64,000 bases of DNA from CAWCFV01 sp963794995 (GCA_963794995.1 CAWCFV010000002.1:1612001-1676000), one strand, 5' to 3'; positions 36,655 through 46,088 are shown, counted from the first letter of the stretch. A program made the numbers and translations. The notes: generated by a model not told the origin, from the letters alone.

Positions 36655-37986
36655 CGGGCGGCCCGCGTGCGCGCCCAGGACTGCTCGACCTGCGCGGCGT
36701 AGAGGTCCATCGGGTCGTGGACCGGCCGGCCGAGCACGCCCGCCAGCCAGTCGGCATCGCGGAGGACGCCCTCGGCGTCGGCGTCGGTGGTCGCGTCCTC
36801 CATGAGGTTGGACCGGAAGATGCCGGCGGCCGACCGCGGCAGGAAGTCCTCGTAGACCACCGGGTCGAGCTCGACCCAGCCCTCGGCCACGAGCGCGTCG
36901 CGGCCGGCCGGCGGTGTACGGCCGCCCAGGAGGTGGCCGGCCGCCGCGGCGGCCGGTCGGGCCGTGAACCAGGCCAGGTCCGCGCTCGCGAGGCCGGCCT
37001 CGGAGCCCGGCAGGGCAGCCGCCCACGCCTGCGGGTCGGGCGGCAGGGCGTCGACCACCTCGCGCCCCGCCGGCGTGAGGGCGATGCCGCGCGCCTCCAC
37101 CTCGCCGAAGCGCACCCGCAGCTCACCGGGCGAGACCGAGCCGTCCGGCTGCCGCATCGGGCGCGGCTCGGCCAGCGCCCGGAACGAGGTCTGGCGCAGC
37201 AGCAGGTCCGGCCCGGCCCAGCGCGGCGGACCCTGGATCTCGTCGATCATCGTGACGCCGCGCTGCTGCATGCGGGCGTAGAGCAGGTCGATGTCGAGCA
37301 CCCGCGGGGTCAGGTGGTTGACGTGCGTCGTCGTGACGCCGGCGATGTCGGCCGCCACCCCGGAGACCTCGGCCAGCTCGTCGTACCAGGCCTTGTCGAT
37401 CGGTTCGCCCGACAGGGCGAACGCCGCGGTGGCCAGGTCGACGAGGCGCTCCGCGTCCGGGGCGTCCAGCCCGTCCTGGGCCACGGCCCGGTCCGCGAGG
37501 TCGAGCAGCTCGGGAGGGAACAGCGAGCGCGCCGACACGAACGCCTGGACCCGCGACCCGAGGTCCGCATCGAAGAACCTGCGGTCCTCGGGCACGAGCA
37601 CCGAGGTGAACACCCGGAACGGGTTCGCGGCCAGCTCGACCGGCTCGACCGGCCGGAAGGCCGTGGACACGACGGGCAGCGGCGTGGGGCCGGTGTCGCG
37701 CAGGTCGTAGTGGCCGACGGGGTACATCCCCATCGCCGCGAACAGCCGGCCCACCTCGGGCCAGCTCCGCCGGGCTGCCGACGCGGATCGCCCCGTGCCG
37801 CTCCGCGGTCACCCGCGCGATGCTGCCGAGCCGCTCGGCCGCAGTACCCTCGCGCCCGAGGACCTCGGCGTTCACCTCGGAGGCGACCTCGACGAGCGTG
37901 GTGTACGCCGGCACCTCGCCGCCGTACATGACCGAGAGACGCCGAGCGAACTCCGCACGCAGCCAGGCCGTCGTCAGCAGTGCCAT
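36651..37986 (-). pseudogene. hglS: 2-oxoadipate dioxygenase/decarboxylase HglS (DUF1338), one frameshift
   Basis: About 444 residues if one extra base at 37758-37760 (GGG on the plus strand) is removed, restoring SPAELAEVGRLFAAMGMYPVG. DUF1338 marks are GAIRVG, GHYDL, VNHLTPRVLDID with a metal-ligand His, and YEDFLPRSAAGIFRSNL. HglS is a vicinal-oxygen-chelate-like Fe(II) enzyme turning 2-oxoadipate into D-2-hydroxyglutarate with O2. ATG 37986 follows GGGAG. First gene of the lysine-degradation operon, with 14 bp separating it from a divergent methyltransferase gene. Confidence 0.88.
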
Positions 37987-38000
37987 GGAAGGAGTCTCCC
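37987..38000. promoter_or_regulatory. Shared 14-bp divergent start region with back-to-back SD sequences
   Basis: GGAGTCTCCC provides GGAG to the plus-strand methyltransferase and GGGAG to the minus-strand hglS. With only 14 bp between start codons, both promoters must lie inside the opposite coding sequences. Confidence 0.55.
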
Positions 38001-38627
38001 GTGACCCGGTGGACCGACGCCACGGGAGGTGCGGACGGGCGCGACTACGCAGCCAGGTTCGACGCGCTGGCCGCGGCCGGCACCGACGTGCACGGCGAGG
38101 CCGCGTTCTGCGCCGCGCTGGCCCCGCCCGGGTCACGCGTCCTGGACGCCGGCTGCGGCACCGGCCGGGTCGCGATCCGGCTCGCCGAGCTCGGCTACGA
38201 CGTCACCGGCGCCGACCTGGACGCCTCGATGCTCGAGGTGGCGCGCGAGCGCGCGCCGGGGCTGCGGTGGCTGCAGGCCGACCTCGCCGGGCTCGACCTG
38301 CAGGCAGGCGGCGAGGCCGGCTTCGACCTCGTCGTCATGGCCGGCAACATCGTGCCGCTCGTCGCCGAGGGCACCGAGAGCGTCGTGGTCGAGCGGGTCG
38401 CCGCGCACGTCGCTCCCGGCGGTCTGCTGGTCGCCGGCTTCGGGCTGGACCGGGCGCACCTCCCCCCGAGCGGCGCCGTGGTCGACATCGACGACTACGA
38501 CCGGTGGGCCGCCGCCGCAGGACTCGAGCGCCTGCGCCGGCTGGCGACGTGGGACGGCGAGCCGTGGCGGGACGGCTGCGGCTACGCCGTCACCGTGCAC
38601 GCCCGCCCTGGCATCAGCCGCTGGTGA
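38001..38627 (+). CDS. SAM-dependent methyltransferase, class I
   Basis: A 208-residue Rossmann methyltransferase. Motif I VLDAGCGTGRVAIRLAE binds SAM; the acidic residue ending beta2 is in VTGADLDASML; FDLVVMAGNIVPLV is motif IV. The acceptor is unknown. GTG 38001 follows GAAGGAG. It is divergent from the lysine-catabolic operon. Its 3' end overlaps by 14 bp the convergent isomerase gene. Confidence 0.87.
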   Translation: MTRWTDATGGADGRDYAARFDALAAAGTDVHGEAAFCAALAPPGSRVLDAGCGTGRVAIRLAELGYDVTGADLDASMLEVARERAPGLRWLQADLAGLDLQAGGEAGFDLVVMAGNIVPLVAEGTESVVVERVAAHVAPGGLLVAGFGLDRAHLPPSGAVVDIDDYDRWAAAAGLERLRRLATWDGEPWRDGCGYAVTVHARPGISRW

Positions 38628-39618
38628 AGGCGGCGTCGAACGCGGCCGCGGGCGGGTCGAAGGCCAGCCGCCGGACGAACTCCAGGGCCTCGGGCGCGCC
38701 GACCAGGCGGTCCATGCCGGCGTCCTCCCACTCGATCGAGATGGGGCCGTCGTAGCCGATGGTGTTGAGCATCCGGAAGCACGCCTCCCACGGGACGTCA
38801 CCGTGGCCGGTCGAGACGAAGTCCCAGCCGCGCCGGGGGTCGGCCCAGGCGAGGTGGGAGCCCATCCGCCCGTTGCGTCCGTTGCCCACCTGCCGCTTCG
38901 CGTCCTTGCAGTCGACGTGGTAGATCCGGTCCTTGAAGTCCCAGAGGAACCCGACCGGGTCGAGGTCCTGCCAGACGAAGTGGCTCGGGTCCCAGTTCAG
39001 GCCGAACGCCGGCCGGTGCCCGATGGCCTCCATCGCGCGCTGGGTCGTCCAGTAGTCGTACGCGATCTCGCTGGGGTGGACCTCGTGCGCGAACCGCACC
39101 CCCTGCTCGTCGAACACGTCGAGGATCGGGTTCCAGCGGTCGGCGAAGTCCTGGTAGCCGTCGTCGACCATCGAGGTCGGAACCGGCGGGAACATCGCCA
39201 CGGTCTTCCAGATCTTCGAGCCCGTGAACCCCACGACGGTGTCCACCCCCAGGCGCCGGGCGGCGCGCGCGGTGGTCTTCATGTCCTCGGCGGCGCGCTG
39301 GCGGACCCCTTCCGGGTCACCGTCGCCCCACACCCGGTCCGAGAGGATCCCGCGGTGCCGCTCGTCGATCGGGTCGTCGCAGACGGCCTGCCCGGTGAGG
39401 TGGTTGGAGATCGCGAACAGCCGGAGGTCGTGCTTGGCGAGGAGGTCCAGCCTGTCGCGGACGTAGCCGTCGTCCTCGGCGGCCCGCTGCACGTCGAGGT
39501 GGTCGCCCCAGCAGGCGACCTCGAGGCCGTCGTAGCCCCACTCGGAGGCCAGCCGGCACATCTCGGTGAACGGCAGGTCGGCCCACTGGCCGGTGAACAG
39601 GGTGATCGGTCGGCTCAT
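38614..39618 (-). CDS. Sugar phosphate isomerase/epimerase (xylose-isomerase-like TIM barrel)
   Basis: A 334-residue cytoplasmic AP-endonuclease-2-like TIM barrel. Metal-ligand regions are visible: EVACWGDH, AHEVHPSEIAYD, LNWDPSHF, HVDCKDA, ISIEWED. This family includes inosose dehydratases, hydroxypyruvate isomerases and 3-keto-sugar epimerases. ATG 39618 follows GAGGAG. It lies after the Idh/MocA dehydrogenase gene, separated by a strong terminator, and belongs functionally to the sugar locus upstream. Confidence 0.9.
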   Translation of the reverse strand: MSRPITLFTGQWADLPFTEMCRLASEWGYDGLEVACWGDHLDVQRAAEDDGYVRDRLDLLAKHDLRLFAISNHLTGQAVCDDPIDERHRGILSDRVWGDGDPEGVRQRAAEDMKTTARAARRLGVDTVVGFTGSKIWKTVAMFPPVPTSMVDDGYQDFADRWNPILDVFDEQGVRFAHEVHPSEIAYDYWTTQRAMEAIGHRPAFGLNWDPSHFVWQDLDPVGFLWDFKDRIYHVDCKDAKRQVGNGRNGRMGSHLAWADPRRGWDFVSTGHGDVPWEACFRMLNTIGYDGPISIEWEDAGMDRLVGAPEALEFVRRLAFDPPAAAFDAAFTSG

Positions 39619-39673
39619 GTCGATCTGCTCCTCGTCAGGACGTCCGTGGTGTTCGGTGCTCATACTCGTCAGG

Positions 39674-39710
39674 AGGTGGGGGCGCCCCATGCGGGGAGGC
39701 GCCCCCACCT
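39674..39710 (-). terminator. Terminator after the sugar operon dehydrogenase
   Basis: A 13-bp perfect stem AGGTGGGGGCGCC/GGCGCCCCCACCT with an 11-nt loop, 23 nt past the Idh/MocA stop. Confidence 0.8.
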
Positions 39711-39732
39711 GTCCGTGGGCCGCCGGCGGCGG

Positions 39733-40911
39733 CTACCCGGCGACGTTCTCCCAGCCACTCGCGTGCGAGGCCGAGCGCTCCACCGCGGCGAGCACCTGCT
39801 GCACCTGCAGCCCGTCGGCGAACGACGGGCTCGGTGAGCGCCCGGCACCGAGGTCGGTGACGAGGTCGACCACCTCGTGGGTGAAGGTGTGCTCGTACCC
39901 CAACCCGTGACCCGGCGGCCACCAGGCCTCGGCGTACGGGTGGCCGGGCTCGGTGACCAGGATGCGCCGGAAGCCGGCGGTCTCGGGCTCCTCGCGGCCG
40001 TCGTAGAACGACAGCTCGTTCATCGACTCGAAGTCGAACGCGAGGCTCCCCTCGGAGCCGTTGACCTCCAGGCGCATGGCGTTCTTCCGCCCGGTCGCGA
40101 ACCGCGTCGCCTCGAACGAGCCGATCGCGCCGGAGCCGAACCGCGCCAGGAACAGCGCGGCGTCGTCGACGGTGACCTCGCCGGTGCCGCTGCCCCGGGA
40201 CGCGGCCAGTCCCGACGACTGGTCCGGCAGGGGGCGTTCCTTGACGAAGGTCTCGGTGAGCCCGCTGACCCCGGTGATCACCGACCCGGCGACGTGCTGC
40301 GCGACGTCGATGATGTGCGCAGCGATGTCACCGAGCGCCCCCGAGCCGGCCCGCTCCTTGCGCAGCCGCCACACGAGAGGAAACGTCGGGTCGACGAGCC
40401 AGTCCTGCAGGTACTGCGCCCGGACGTGGCGGACCGTGCCGACCTTCCCGTCGGCCACCAGCCGTCGCATGAGCGCGACGGCCGGCACCCGGCGGTAGTT
40501 GAAGGCCACCATCGACCGCACGCCCAGCGCCTCGGCCGCGGCGGCCGCCTCGACCATCGCCTCCGCCTCGGCCACCGTGTTCGCGAGCGGCTTCTCGCAG
40601 AGGACGTGCTTGCCCGCCTCGAGCGCCGCGATGGCGATCTCGGCATGGCTGTCGCCCGGCGTGCAGATGTCCACCAGCTGCACGTCGTCGCGCGACACGA
40701 GCTCCTTCCAGTCGGTCTCCACCGATGCCCATCCCATGCGCTCGGCCGCCGCCGAGGCAGCCGCATGGTCCCGGCCGCAGAGCACGGTCATCGCCGGGGC
40801 GAGCGGCAGGTCGAAGAACCGACCTGCCGTTCGCCAGGCCTGCGAGTGCACCGCTCCCATGAAGGCGTAGCCGACCATCCCGACCCCGAGAGTCGGTGTT
40901 CCGTCGGTCAT
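39733..40911 (-). CDS. Gfo/Idh/MocA family oxidoreductase
   Basis: A 392-residue NAD(P)-dependent sugar dehydrogenase. The Rossmann start is GVGMVGYAFMGAVHSQAW, the conserved EKPLANT holds the catalytic Lys, and GSGALGDIAAHIID holds the catalytic Asp/His pair. Such enzymes oxidise inositol, glucose, or sugar C3 positions. ATG 40911 follows GAGGGGAGC. It lies 34 bp after the sugar-binding lipoprotein, probably co-transcribed. The co-occurrence with two TIM-barrel isomerases recalls 3-keto-sugar or inositol routes, but the substrate is not shown. Confidence 0.92.
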   Translation of the reverse strand: MTDGTPTLGVGMVGYAFMGAVHSQAWRTAGRFFDLPLAPAMTVLCGRDHAAASAAAERMGWASVETDWKELVSRDDVQLVDICTPGDSHAEIAIAALEAGKHVLCEKPLANTVAEAEAMVEAAAAAEALGVRSMVAFNYRRVPAVALMRRLVADGKVGTVRHVRAQYLQDWLVDPTFPLVWRLRKERAGSGALGDIAAHIIDVAQHVAGSVITGVSGLTETFVKERPLPDQSSGLAASRGSGTGEVTVDDAALFLARFGSGAIGSFEATRFATGRKNAMRLEVNGSEGSLAFDFESMNELSFYDGREEPETAGFRRILVTEPGHPYAEAWWPPGHGLGYEHTFTHEVVDLVTDLGAGRSPSPSFADGLQVQQVLAAVERSASHASGWENVAG

Positions 40912-40945
40912 GACGCTCCCCTCTTGGCGTGCTGTGCGTCGGGCG

Positions 40946-42016
40946 TCAGGACTCGAAACCGAGGGGCAGGTACTCCTCGACGTTGTCCTTGGTGACCACG
41001 GGAGCGTTCAGCACGATGCGCTTGGGCACCTCGACCTGGACCAGGTCCGAGAGACCCTTGTCCTGGGCGATCAGCCTCGCCAGCCGGATGCCGTCCGCCG
41101 CCTGGGTCGGCGGGTAGAGCACGGTGGCCGCCATCTCGCCGTCCTGGATCCAGCGCATCGCGTTGGCCGAACCGGCGCCGCCGATGAAGGCGAACTCGTT
41201 GCGGTTGGCGTTGTCGAAGGCCGCCTTGACGCCGACACCCTGGTCGTCGTCGTGGTTCCAGATGATGTCGATCTTCGGGGCCGCCTGCAGCAGGTTGGAG
41301 GCCTGCTCCTCACCGGACTCGACCGTGAACTCGGCGGCGACCCGGTTGTCGACCGTCTCGCCACAGGCCTTCAGGGCGTCGGCGAAGCCCCGGGAACGGT
41401 CCTGCGTCAGCGGGAGCGCGTCGATGCCCGCGATCTCGGCGATGACCGGGTCGGTGAGGCTCTTCTCCTCCTTCACCTGGCAGGCGTACGTGCCGGCCGA
41501 GACACCCATGCCGTAGTTGTCGCCGAGGATGGTGGTGCGGGCGGCGAACGGCGAGGAGAACTCGCGGTCGACGTTGATGACCGGGATCCCGGCCTCCATC
41601 GCCTTGATCGCCACGTCGGTCAGCGCGGCGCCGTCGGTCGGGAGCAGCACGATCGCGTCGACCTTGTCGTTGATGAAGGTCTCGATCTGGCTGATCTGCA
41701 GGTTGGCGTCGTTGGTCCCCTCGGCGACCCGCAGCTCGACGTCCTCGTACTTGTCGGCCTCGGCCGTCGCCGCGGAGTTGATGGCGGCCAACCACCCGTG
41801 GTCGGCCTGCGGTCCGGAGAACCCGATGACGACCTGGTCGCCGGGCTCGTCGTTGTTGCTCACGGCAGCGCCGCCGGTGCTGTCGTTGCCGGAACCGGAG
41901 CCGGCGGCCGGCTCCTTCTCATTGCTGGTGCAGCCGACGAGGACTGCAGTCGCCGCCAGCAGCGCGCCGCTGGACATGAGCAGCCGCCGCAGCGGGGTGG
42001 TGGGACGCGACAACAT
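40946..42016 (-). CDS. Sugar ABC transporter substrate-binding lipoprotein (ribose type)
   Basis: A 356-residue periplasmic-binding-protein-4 lipoprotein. The lipobox LVGC follows a short signal peptide. Fold marks are VVIGFSGPQADHGWLAAIN, VDAIVLLPTDGAALTDVAIKA, GIPVINVDREFSS and IIWNHDDDQGVGV. It delivers a monosaccharide or cyclitol to the permease and ATPase encoded just upstream. ATG 42016 follows AAGGAGA. A hairpin between the permease and this gene may adjust the binding-protein level. Confidence 0.93.
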   Translation of the reverse strand: MLSRPTTPLRRLLMSSGALLAATAVLVGCTSNEKEPAAGSGSGNDSTGGAAVSNNDEPGDQVVIGFSGPQADHGWLAAINSAATAEADKYEDVELRVAEGTNDANLQISQIETFINDKVDAIVLLPTDGAALTDVAIKAMEAGIPVINVDREFSSPFAARTTILGDNYGMGVSAGTYACQVKEEKSLTDPVIAEIAGIDALPLTQDRSRGFADALKACGETVDNRVAAEFTVESGEEQASNLLQAAPKIDIIWNHDDDQGVGVKAAFDNANRNEFAFIGGAGSANAMRWIQDGEMAATVLYPPTQAADGIRLARLIAQDKGLSDLVQVEVPKRIVLNAPVVTKDNVEEYLPLGFES

Positions 42017-42085
42017 GGGTTCTCCTTCAGGATGCGTACGACCGACCAGGTCCCGTGACCGGGCGGGTGGAACGGAGGGTGGAGG

Positions 42086-42111
42086 CCGCCGGCGACTGCG
42101 CGCCGGCGGCG
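42086..42111 (-). terminator. Intercistronic hairpin between permease and binding protein
   Basis: A 10-bp perfect stem GCCGCCGGCG/CGCCGGCGGC with a 6-nt loop. Inside an operon it is more likely a partial terminator or mRNA-stabilising element than a full stop. Confidence 0.6.
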
Positions 42112-42115
42112 GGAG

Positions 42116-43192
42116 TCAGGTGGAGGAGCCGCGCCTCCCCACGCGTTGCTGCAGCAGGACGGCGGCGACGATGATGGCGCCCTTCGCCACGGCCTGGGTC
42201 GAGGTGTTGAGGTTGTTGATGGTGAACACGTTGGTCAGCGTCGTGAAGATGAGGACGCCGAAGACCGTGCCCACGATCGTTCCGCGACCGCCGGTCAGCA
42301 GCGTGCCGCCGATGACGACGGCGGCGATCGCGTCGAGCTCGTAGAGCGTTCCGTGGGTCGAGCTGCCGGTCGTCGTGCGGGCCACGATCATGACCGCGGC
42401 GATGCCGCAGGCCACGCCCAGCAGCACGTAGAGCAGTGCGGTGTGCCGGCGGACGTCGATGCCGGCGAGACGCGCCGCCTCGGCGTTCCCGCCGACCGCG
42501 AGGGTGCGCCGGCCGAAGGTCGTGCGGTTGAGCAGGACCCAGCCGACGACCGAGACCAGCGCGAAGATGATCACCAGACCGGGGATTCCGAGGACGTCGC
42601 CACCGAAGAAGTCGACGAACGGCCGGACCGTGACGATCTGCGTCTTGCGCTCGGCGATGATCTCGGCGAGACCACGCGCGCCGGCCAGCATCGCCAAGGT
42701 CGCGATGAACGGCGCCAACCCGCCGTAGGCGATGAGCAGGCCGTTGACGAGACCACAGACACCGCCGACCGCGACCGCGGCGAAGACCATCACGACCCAG
42801 TGCGTGTCGGTCGCCATCGTCTGGGTGGCCAGCGTGGTGCTCCACACCGACGAGAGCGCCACGATGGCGCCCACGGACAGGTCGATGCCCCCTCCGGTGA
42901 TGACGAAGGTCATCCCGATGCTCACGACGCCGATGACCGAGGCGAGCCGGAGGATCGTGAGGAGGTTGTTCGTGCTCGCGAACCGGTCTCCACCGGTGAC
43001 GATCCCGACGACGATGAGCACCACGAGGGCGATCACGAGCCCCAGGTTGCGGCCGGCGGAGCTGCCGAGGAACCGGACGAGGGGGGAGTCCGCCCTGGGG
43101 CCGCCGGCGGCGGCAGCCGCTGCCTCCACGCGACTGTGCTCGTCGGGGGGAGGCGCCTGCGACGTCGGGCTGGGTGTCCTCTGCTCGGTCAC
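42116..43192 (-). CDS. Sugar ABC transporter permease (RbsC type)
   Basis: A 358-residue multi-TM permease. After a Pro/Ala-rich cytoplasmic N-terminus come about ten helices, with the family motif GGIDLSVGAIVALSSV and the EAA-like loop NAEAARLAGIDVRRH. GTG 43192 sits in a GTGA overlap with the ATPase gene. It forms the membrane channel of the sugar importer. Confidence 0.93.
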   Translation of the reverse strand: MTEQRTPSPTSQAPPPDEHSRVEAAAAAAGGPRADSPLVRFLGSSAGRNLGLVIALVVLIVVGIVTGGDRFASTNNLLTILRLASVIGVVSIGMTFVITGGGIDLSVGAIVALSSVWSTTLATQTMATDTHWVVMVFAAVAVGGVCGLVNGLLIAYGGLAPFIATLAMLAGARGLAEIIAERKTQIVTVRPFVDFFGGDVLGIPGLVIIFALVSVVGWVLLNRTTFGRRTLAVGGNAEAARLAGIDVRRHTALLYVLLGVACGIAAVMIVARTTTGSSTHGTLYELDAIAAVVIGGTLLTGGRGTIVGTVFGVLIFTTLTNVFTINNLNTSTQAVAKGAIIVAAVLLQQRVGRRGSST

Positions 43193-44712
43193 GCCGGAGC
43201 TCCTTCCATGACCAGGTCGAGGACCTGGTGCTCGTCGATCTGGTCGGTGGGACCTTCGTGCACGACCCGGCCCTCGCTGATCACGAGGACCCGGTCGGCG
43301 AGGCCCAGGACCTCGGTGACCTCGCTGGAGACGACGAGCACGGCCACGCCGTCGTCGGCGAGCCGCCGCACGAGTGCGTAGATCTCGCTCCGTGCGCCGA
43401 CGTCGACGCCGCGGGTCGGCTCGTCCAGGAGCAGCACGCGGCAGCCGCGCAGCAGCCACCGGGCCAGGACGACCTTCTGCTGGTTGCCGCCGGACAGCGT
43501 GCGGACCGGCCTGGCGACGCCTGCCGGCCGGACGTCGAGCGCCCGGGTGTGCTCCTCCGCCGCGGCCACCTCGTCGGCGCGGCGCAGGAACCCCGAGCGC
43601 GCGAACCGGCCGAGGCTGGCGAGGCTGACGTTGCGGGCGACCGACTGGTCGAGCAGGAGCCCCTGGCTCTTGCGCTCCTCGGGGGCGAGCCCCACCCCGG
43701 CGCGCACGGCGGCCCGGACCGAGCCGTTGCGCAGGGACCGGCCGGCCACCGACACCGTCCCGGTGGTCGCGCGGCGTGCACCGTAGACGGTCTCGAGGAT
43801 CTCCGACCGGCCGGAGCCGACCAGTCCGGCGAGGCCCACGATCTCGCCGGCCCGCACCGTCAGGGTCACGTCGCTGAACTCGCCGCGGCGGGACAGGCCG
43901 CGGACCTCGAGGACGGGCTCGCCGTCGGACTGCTCCTCGGCGACCGGGAAGACGTACTCGATGCTGCGGCCGGTCATGAGGCGGATGAGGTCCGGCGTCG
44001 GCGTGTCGGCGACCGGCAGGCCGGTGGCGACGGTTCGCCCGTCCTTGAGGACCGTGACCCGGTCGGCGATCTCGCGGATCTCCTCCAGGCGGTGGGAGAT
44101 GTAGACGACGGCCACTCCGTCGCCGGTCAGGTCGCGGATGACCCGGAAGAGGTTCTCGACCTCGGCCGAGTCCAGCACCGCCGACGGCTCGTCCATGACG
44201 ATCAGCCGCGCGTCGTGCGACAGGGCGCGCGCCATGCTCACGATCTGCTTACCGGCGGCGGACAGCCGGCCCACCTCGCGACCGGGCGGGATGTCCCCGT
44301 GCCCGAGCCGCGTCAGCAGCTCGCGGACGGCACCGCGCGTGGTGGCGGGGGTGGTGAAGCCGGCGGTCGACCGCTCGTGGCCGAGGTAGATGTTCTCGGC
44401 CACGGTGAGGCCGTCGACCAGGTCGAGCTCCTGGTAGATCGTCGCCATGCCGCGACGCATCGCGGCCTGCGGGTTGCCCAGCCGCACCTGCTCGCCGCGC
44501 CAGGTGATCGTGCCGGCGTCGGGCTGGTGCGCCCCGGCCAGGACCTTGATGAGGGTCGACTTGCCCGCGCCGTTCTGGCCGAGCAGGGCGTGCACCTCGC
44601 CGGGTCGGACGTCGAGGTCGACACCGTCGAGGGCGCGGACGCCGGGGAACTCCTTGACGATGCCCGTCATCACGAGAAGCGGCTGCGCCGCTGCGTCGCC
44701 CCGCTCAGTCAT
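43189..44712 (-). CDS. Sugar ABC transporter ATP-binding protein (RbsA type)
   Basis: A 507-residue tandem ATPase. The N-terminal domain has Walker A GQNGAGKST, signature LSAAGKQ and Walker B LIVMDEPSAVLD. The C-terminal domain has the degenerate P-loop GLVGSGRSE, a canonical LSGGNQQK signature and LLLDEPTRGVDVG. This two-domain plan is diagnostic of ribose/xylose/inositol importers. ATG 44712 overlaps the end of the ROK regulator gene by 8 bp. Confidence 0.95.
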   Translation of the reverse strand: MTERGDAAAQPLLVMTGIVKEFPGVRALDGVDLDVRPGEVHALLGQNGAGKSTLIKVLAGAHQPDAGTITWRGEQVRLGNPQAAMRRGMATIYQELDLVDGLTVAENIYLGHERSTAGFTTPATTRGAVRELLTRLGHGDIPPGREVGRLSAAGKQIVSMARALSHDARLIVMDEPSAVLDSAEVENLFRVIRDLTGDGVAVVYISHRLEEIREIADRVTVLKDGRTVATGLPVADTPTPDLIRLMTGRSIEYVFPVAEEQSDGEPVLEVRGLSRRGEFSDVTLTVRAGEIVGLAGLVGSGRSEILETVYGARRATTGTVSVAGRSLRNGSVRAAVRAGVGLAPEERKSQGLLLDQSVARNVSLASLGRFARSGFLRRADEVAAAEEHTRALDVRPAGVARPVRTLSGGNQQKVVLARWLLRGCRVLLLDEPTRGVDVGARSEIYALVRRLADDGVAVLVVSSEVTEVLGLADRVLVISEGRVVHEGPTDQIDEHQVLDLVMEGAPA

Positions 44713-45898
44713 GAGACAGCACCGAGTCCGAGGCCATCCGCGCCGCACCCACGACACCGGCCTGCGCACCGAGCTCGGAGAGCACGATCGGCAGGTTGCC
44801 GGTGGCCAGGGGCAGGGACCGCCGGTAGACGACGCTGCGGATCTCGGCCAGCAGCGGGTGCCCCAGCCCGGCGGCGACCTCGCCGCCCAGGACGACCATC
44901 GCCGGGTTGAAGAAGCTCACCAGGCCGGCGAGGAGCAGGCCGAGCCGCTGGCCGCCGTTGCGGACCAGGTCGACCGAGACGGGGTCGCCGGCCTGCGCTG
45001 CTGCGGCGACGTCGGCCGCGGTGAGCGAGCCGGCGGCGGCAAGCCGGTCGGCGAGCGGCTCGGAGCGCCCGGCGCGCGCGGCCTCGAGAGCGTTGCGGGC
45101 GAGCGCCGAACCGCTGAAGTGCGCCTCGAGGCACCCGACGTTGCCGCAGGCACAGACCGGCCCCTCGTCGTCCACACGGATGTGGCCGATGTCCCCCGCG
45201 CTGCCGCTGGCACCGCGGTAGACCTTGCCGTCGACGACGATGCCGCAGCCGACACCGGTGCCGACCTTCACGAAGAGCAGGTCGCCGACGGTGCGGGCGA
45301 GCCCGGCGTGCATCTCGCCCAGCGCCATGATGTTCACGTCGTTGTCGACCTGCACGGGGCAGCCCAGGTGCTGCGAGAGCACGGTCCGCACCGGGAAGTT
45401 GTTCCAGCCCGGCATGATCGGCGGGGCGACCGGCACGCCGTCCCGGAACGAGACCGGCCCGGGGACCCCGACACCGGCACCGTGCAGCTCGACCGCGCTG
45501 CCCTCGGCGCGCAGCTTGCCGACGAGGTCGAGCACCACGGCGAGCACGGCGTCCGGACCGGAGCGGACGTCGACCGGCTCACTGACCTGCTCGAGGACGG
45601 CCAGCCGGCCGTCGGTGACCGCCACGTCGACCGACGTGGCGCCGATGTCGATGCCCAGGAACCTGATCCCGGCCGACAGCCCGACGATCGACGACCGGCG
45701 ACCGCCCCGGGAGGCAGCCAGGCCCAGCGCCTCGACCAGGCCGGCCTCGACCAGCCGGTCCAGCTCGACCGCGAGCTTGGAGCGCGACAGGTGCACGCGC
45801 TCGCCGAGCTCGGCGCGGCTGATCGGACCCTGGTCGCGCAGGAGGCGGAGCAGCGTCGCCTGCTGCGCGCTCTCCGGCCGTACGGACACCCGCCTCAT
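44705..45898 (-). CDS. ROK family transcriptional regulator
   Basis: A 397-residue repressor: N-terminal winged helix (LLRDQGPISRAELGERVHLSRSKL) fused to a ROK sugar-kinase-like domain with FLGIDIGATSVDVAV, the sugar site GHIRVDDEG and zinc motif CACGNVGCLE. ROK regulators sense the sugar handled by their operon. ATG 45898 is preferred because GGAGG lies 9 nt upstream; a GTG at 45913 has none. It heads the importer operon, so it probably autoregulates. Confidence 0.92.
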   Translation of the reverse strand: MRRVSVRPESAQQATLLRLLRDQGPISRAELGERVHLSRSKLAVELDRLVEAGLVEALGLAASRGGRRSSIVGLSAGIRFLGIDIGATSVDVAVTDGRLAVLEQVSEPVDVRSGPDAVLAVVLDLVGKLRAEGSAVELHGAGVGVPGPVSFRDGVPVAPPIMPGWNNFPVRTVLSQHLGCPVQVDNDVNIMALGEMHAGLARTVGDLLFVKVGTGVGCGIVVDGKVYRGASGSAGDIGHIRVDDEGPVCACGNVGCLEAHFSGSALARNALEAARAGRSEPLADRLAAAGSLTAADVAAAAQAGDPVSVDLVRNGGQRLGLLLAGLVSFFNPAMVVLGGEVAAGLGHPLLAEIRSVVYRRSLPLATGNLPIVLSELGAQAGVVGAARMASDSVLSHD

Positions 45899-45928
45899 GC
45901 GCTCTGCCTCCACGCCGCATCCCTGTGA

Positions 45929-46014
45929 CCTGTGCCACAGGCGTTACGCAGAACATAGGACCATGTACGCCAGGTGTGGAAGAGGTTTCGTAGAAATACT
46001 CAAGACTTTTTCTG
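45929..46014 (-). promoter_or_regulatory. Promoter/operator region of the ROK-ABC operon
   Basis: An AT-richer block upstream of the ROK gene. It includes the palindrome CCTGTG-C-CACAGG (45929-45941) and AAGACTTTTTCTG (46002-46014), which recurs as AAGACTCTTTCGT upstream of the Tat-exported isomerase gene. These are candidate ROK operator elements. Confidence 0.5.
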
Positions 46015-46063
46015 ACTTCCGACAAAGTTCGCCGGGCGGAGCGCGGCCCTGACCGCGCAGAGA

Positions 46064-46088
46064 CGCCCGGAACGCAGGGTTCCGGGCG
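46064..46088 (-). terminator. Terminator after Tat-exported isomerase gene
   Basis: A 10-bp perfect stem CGCCCGGAAC/GTTCCGGGCG with a 5-nt loop, 30 nt past the stop. Confidence 0.75.
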
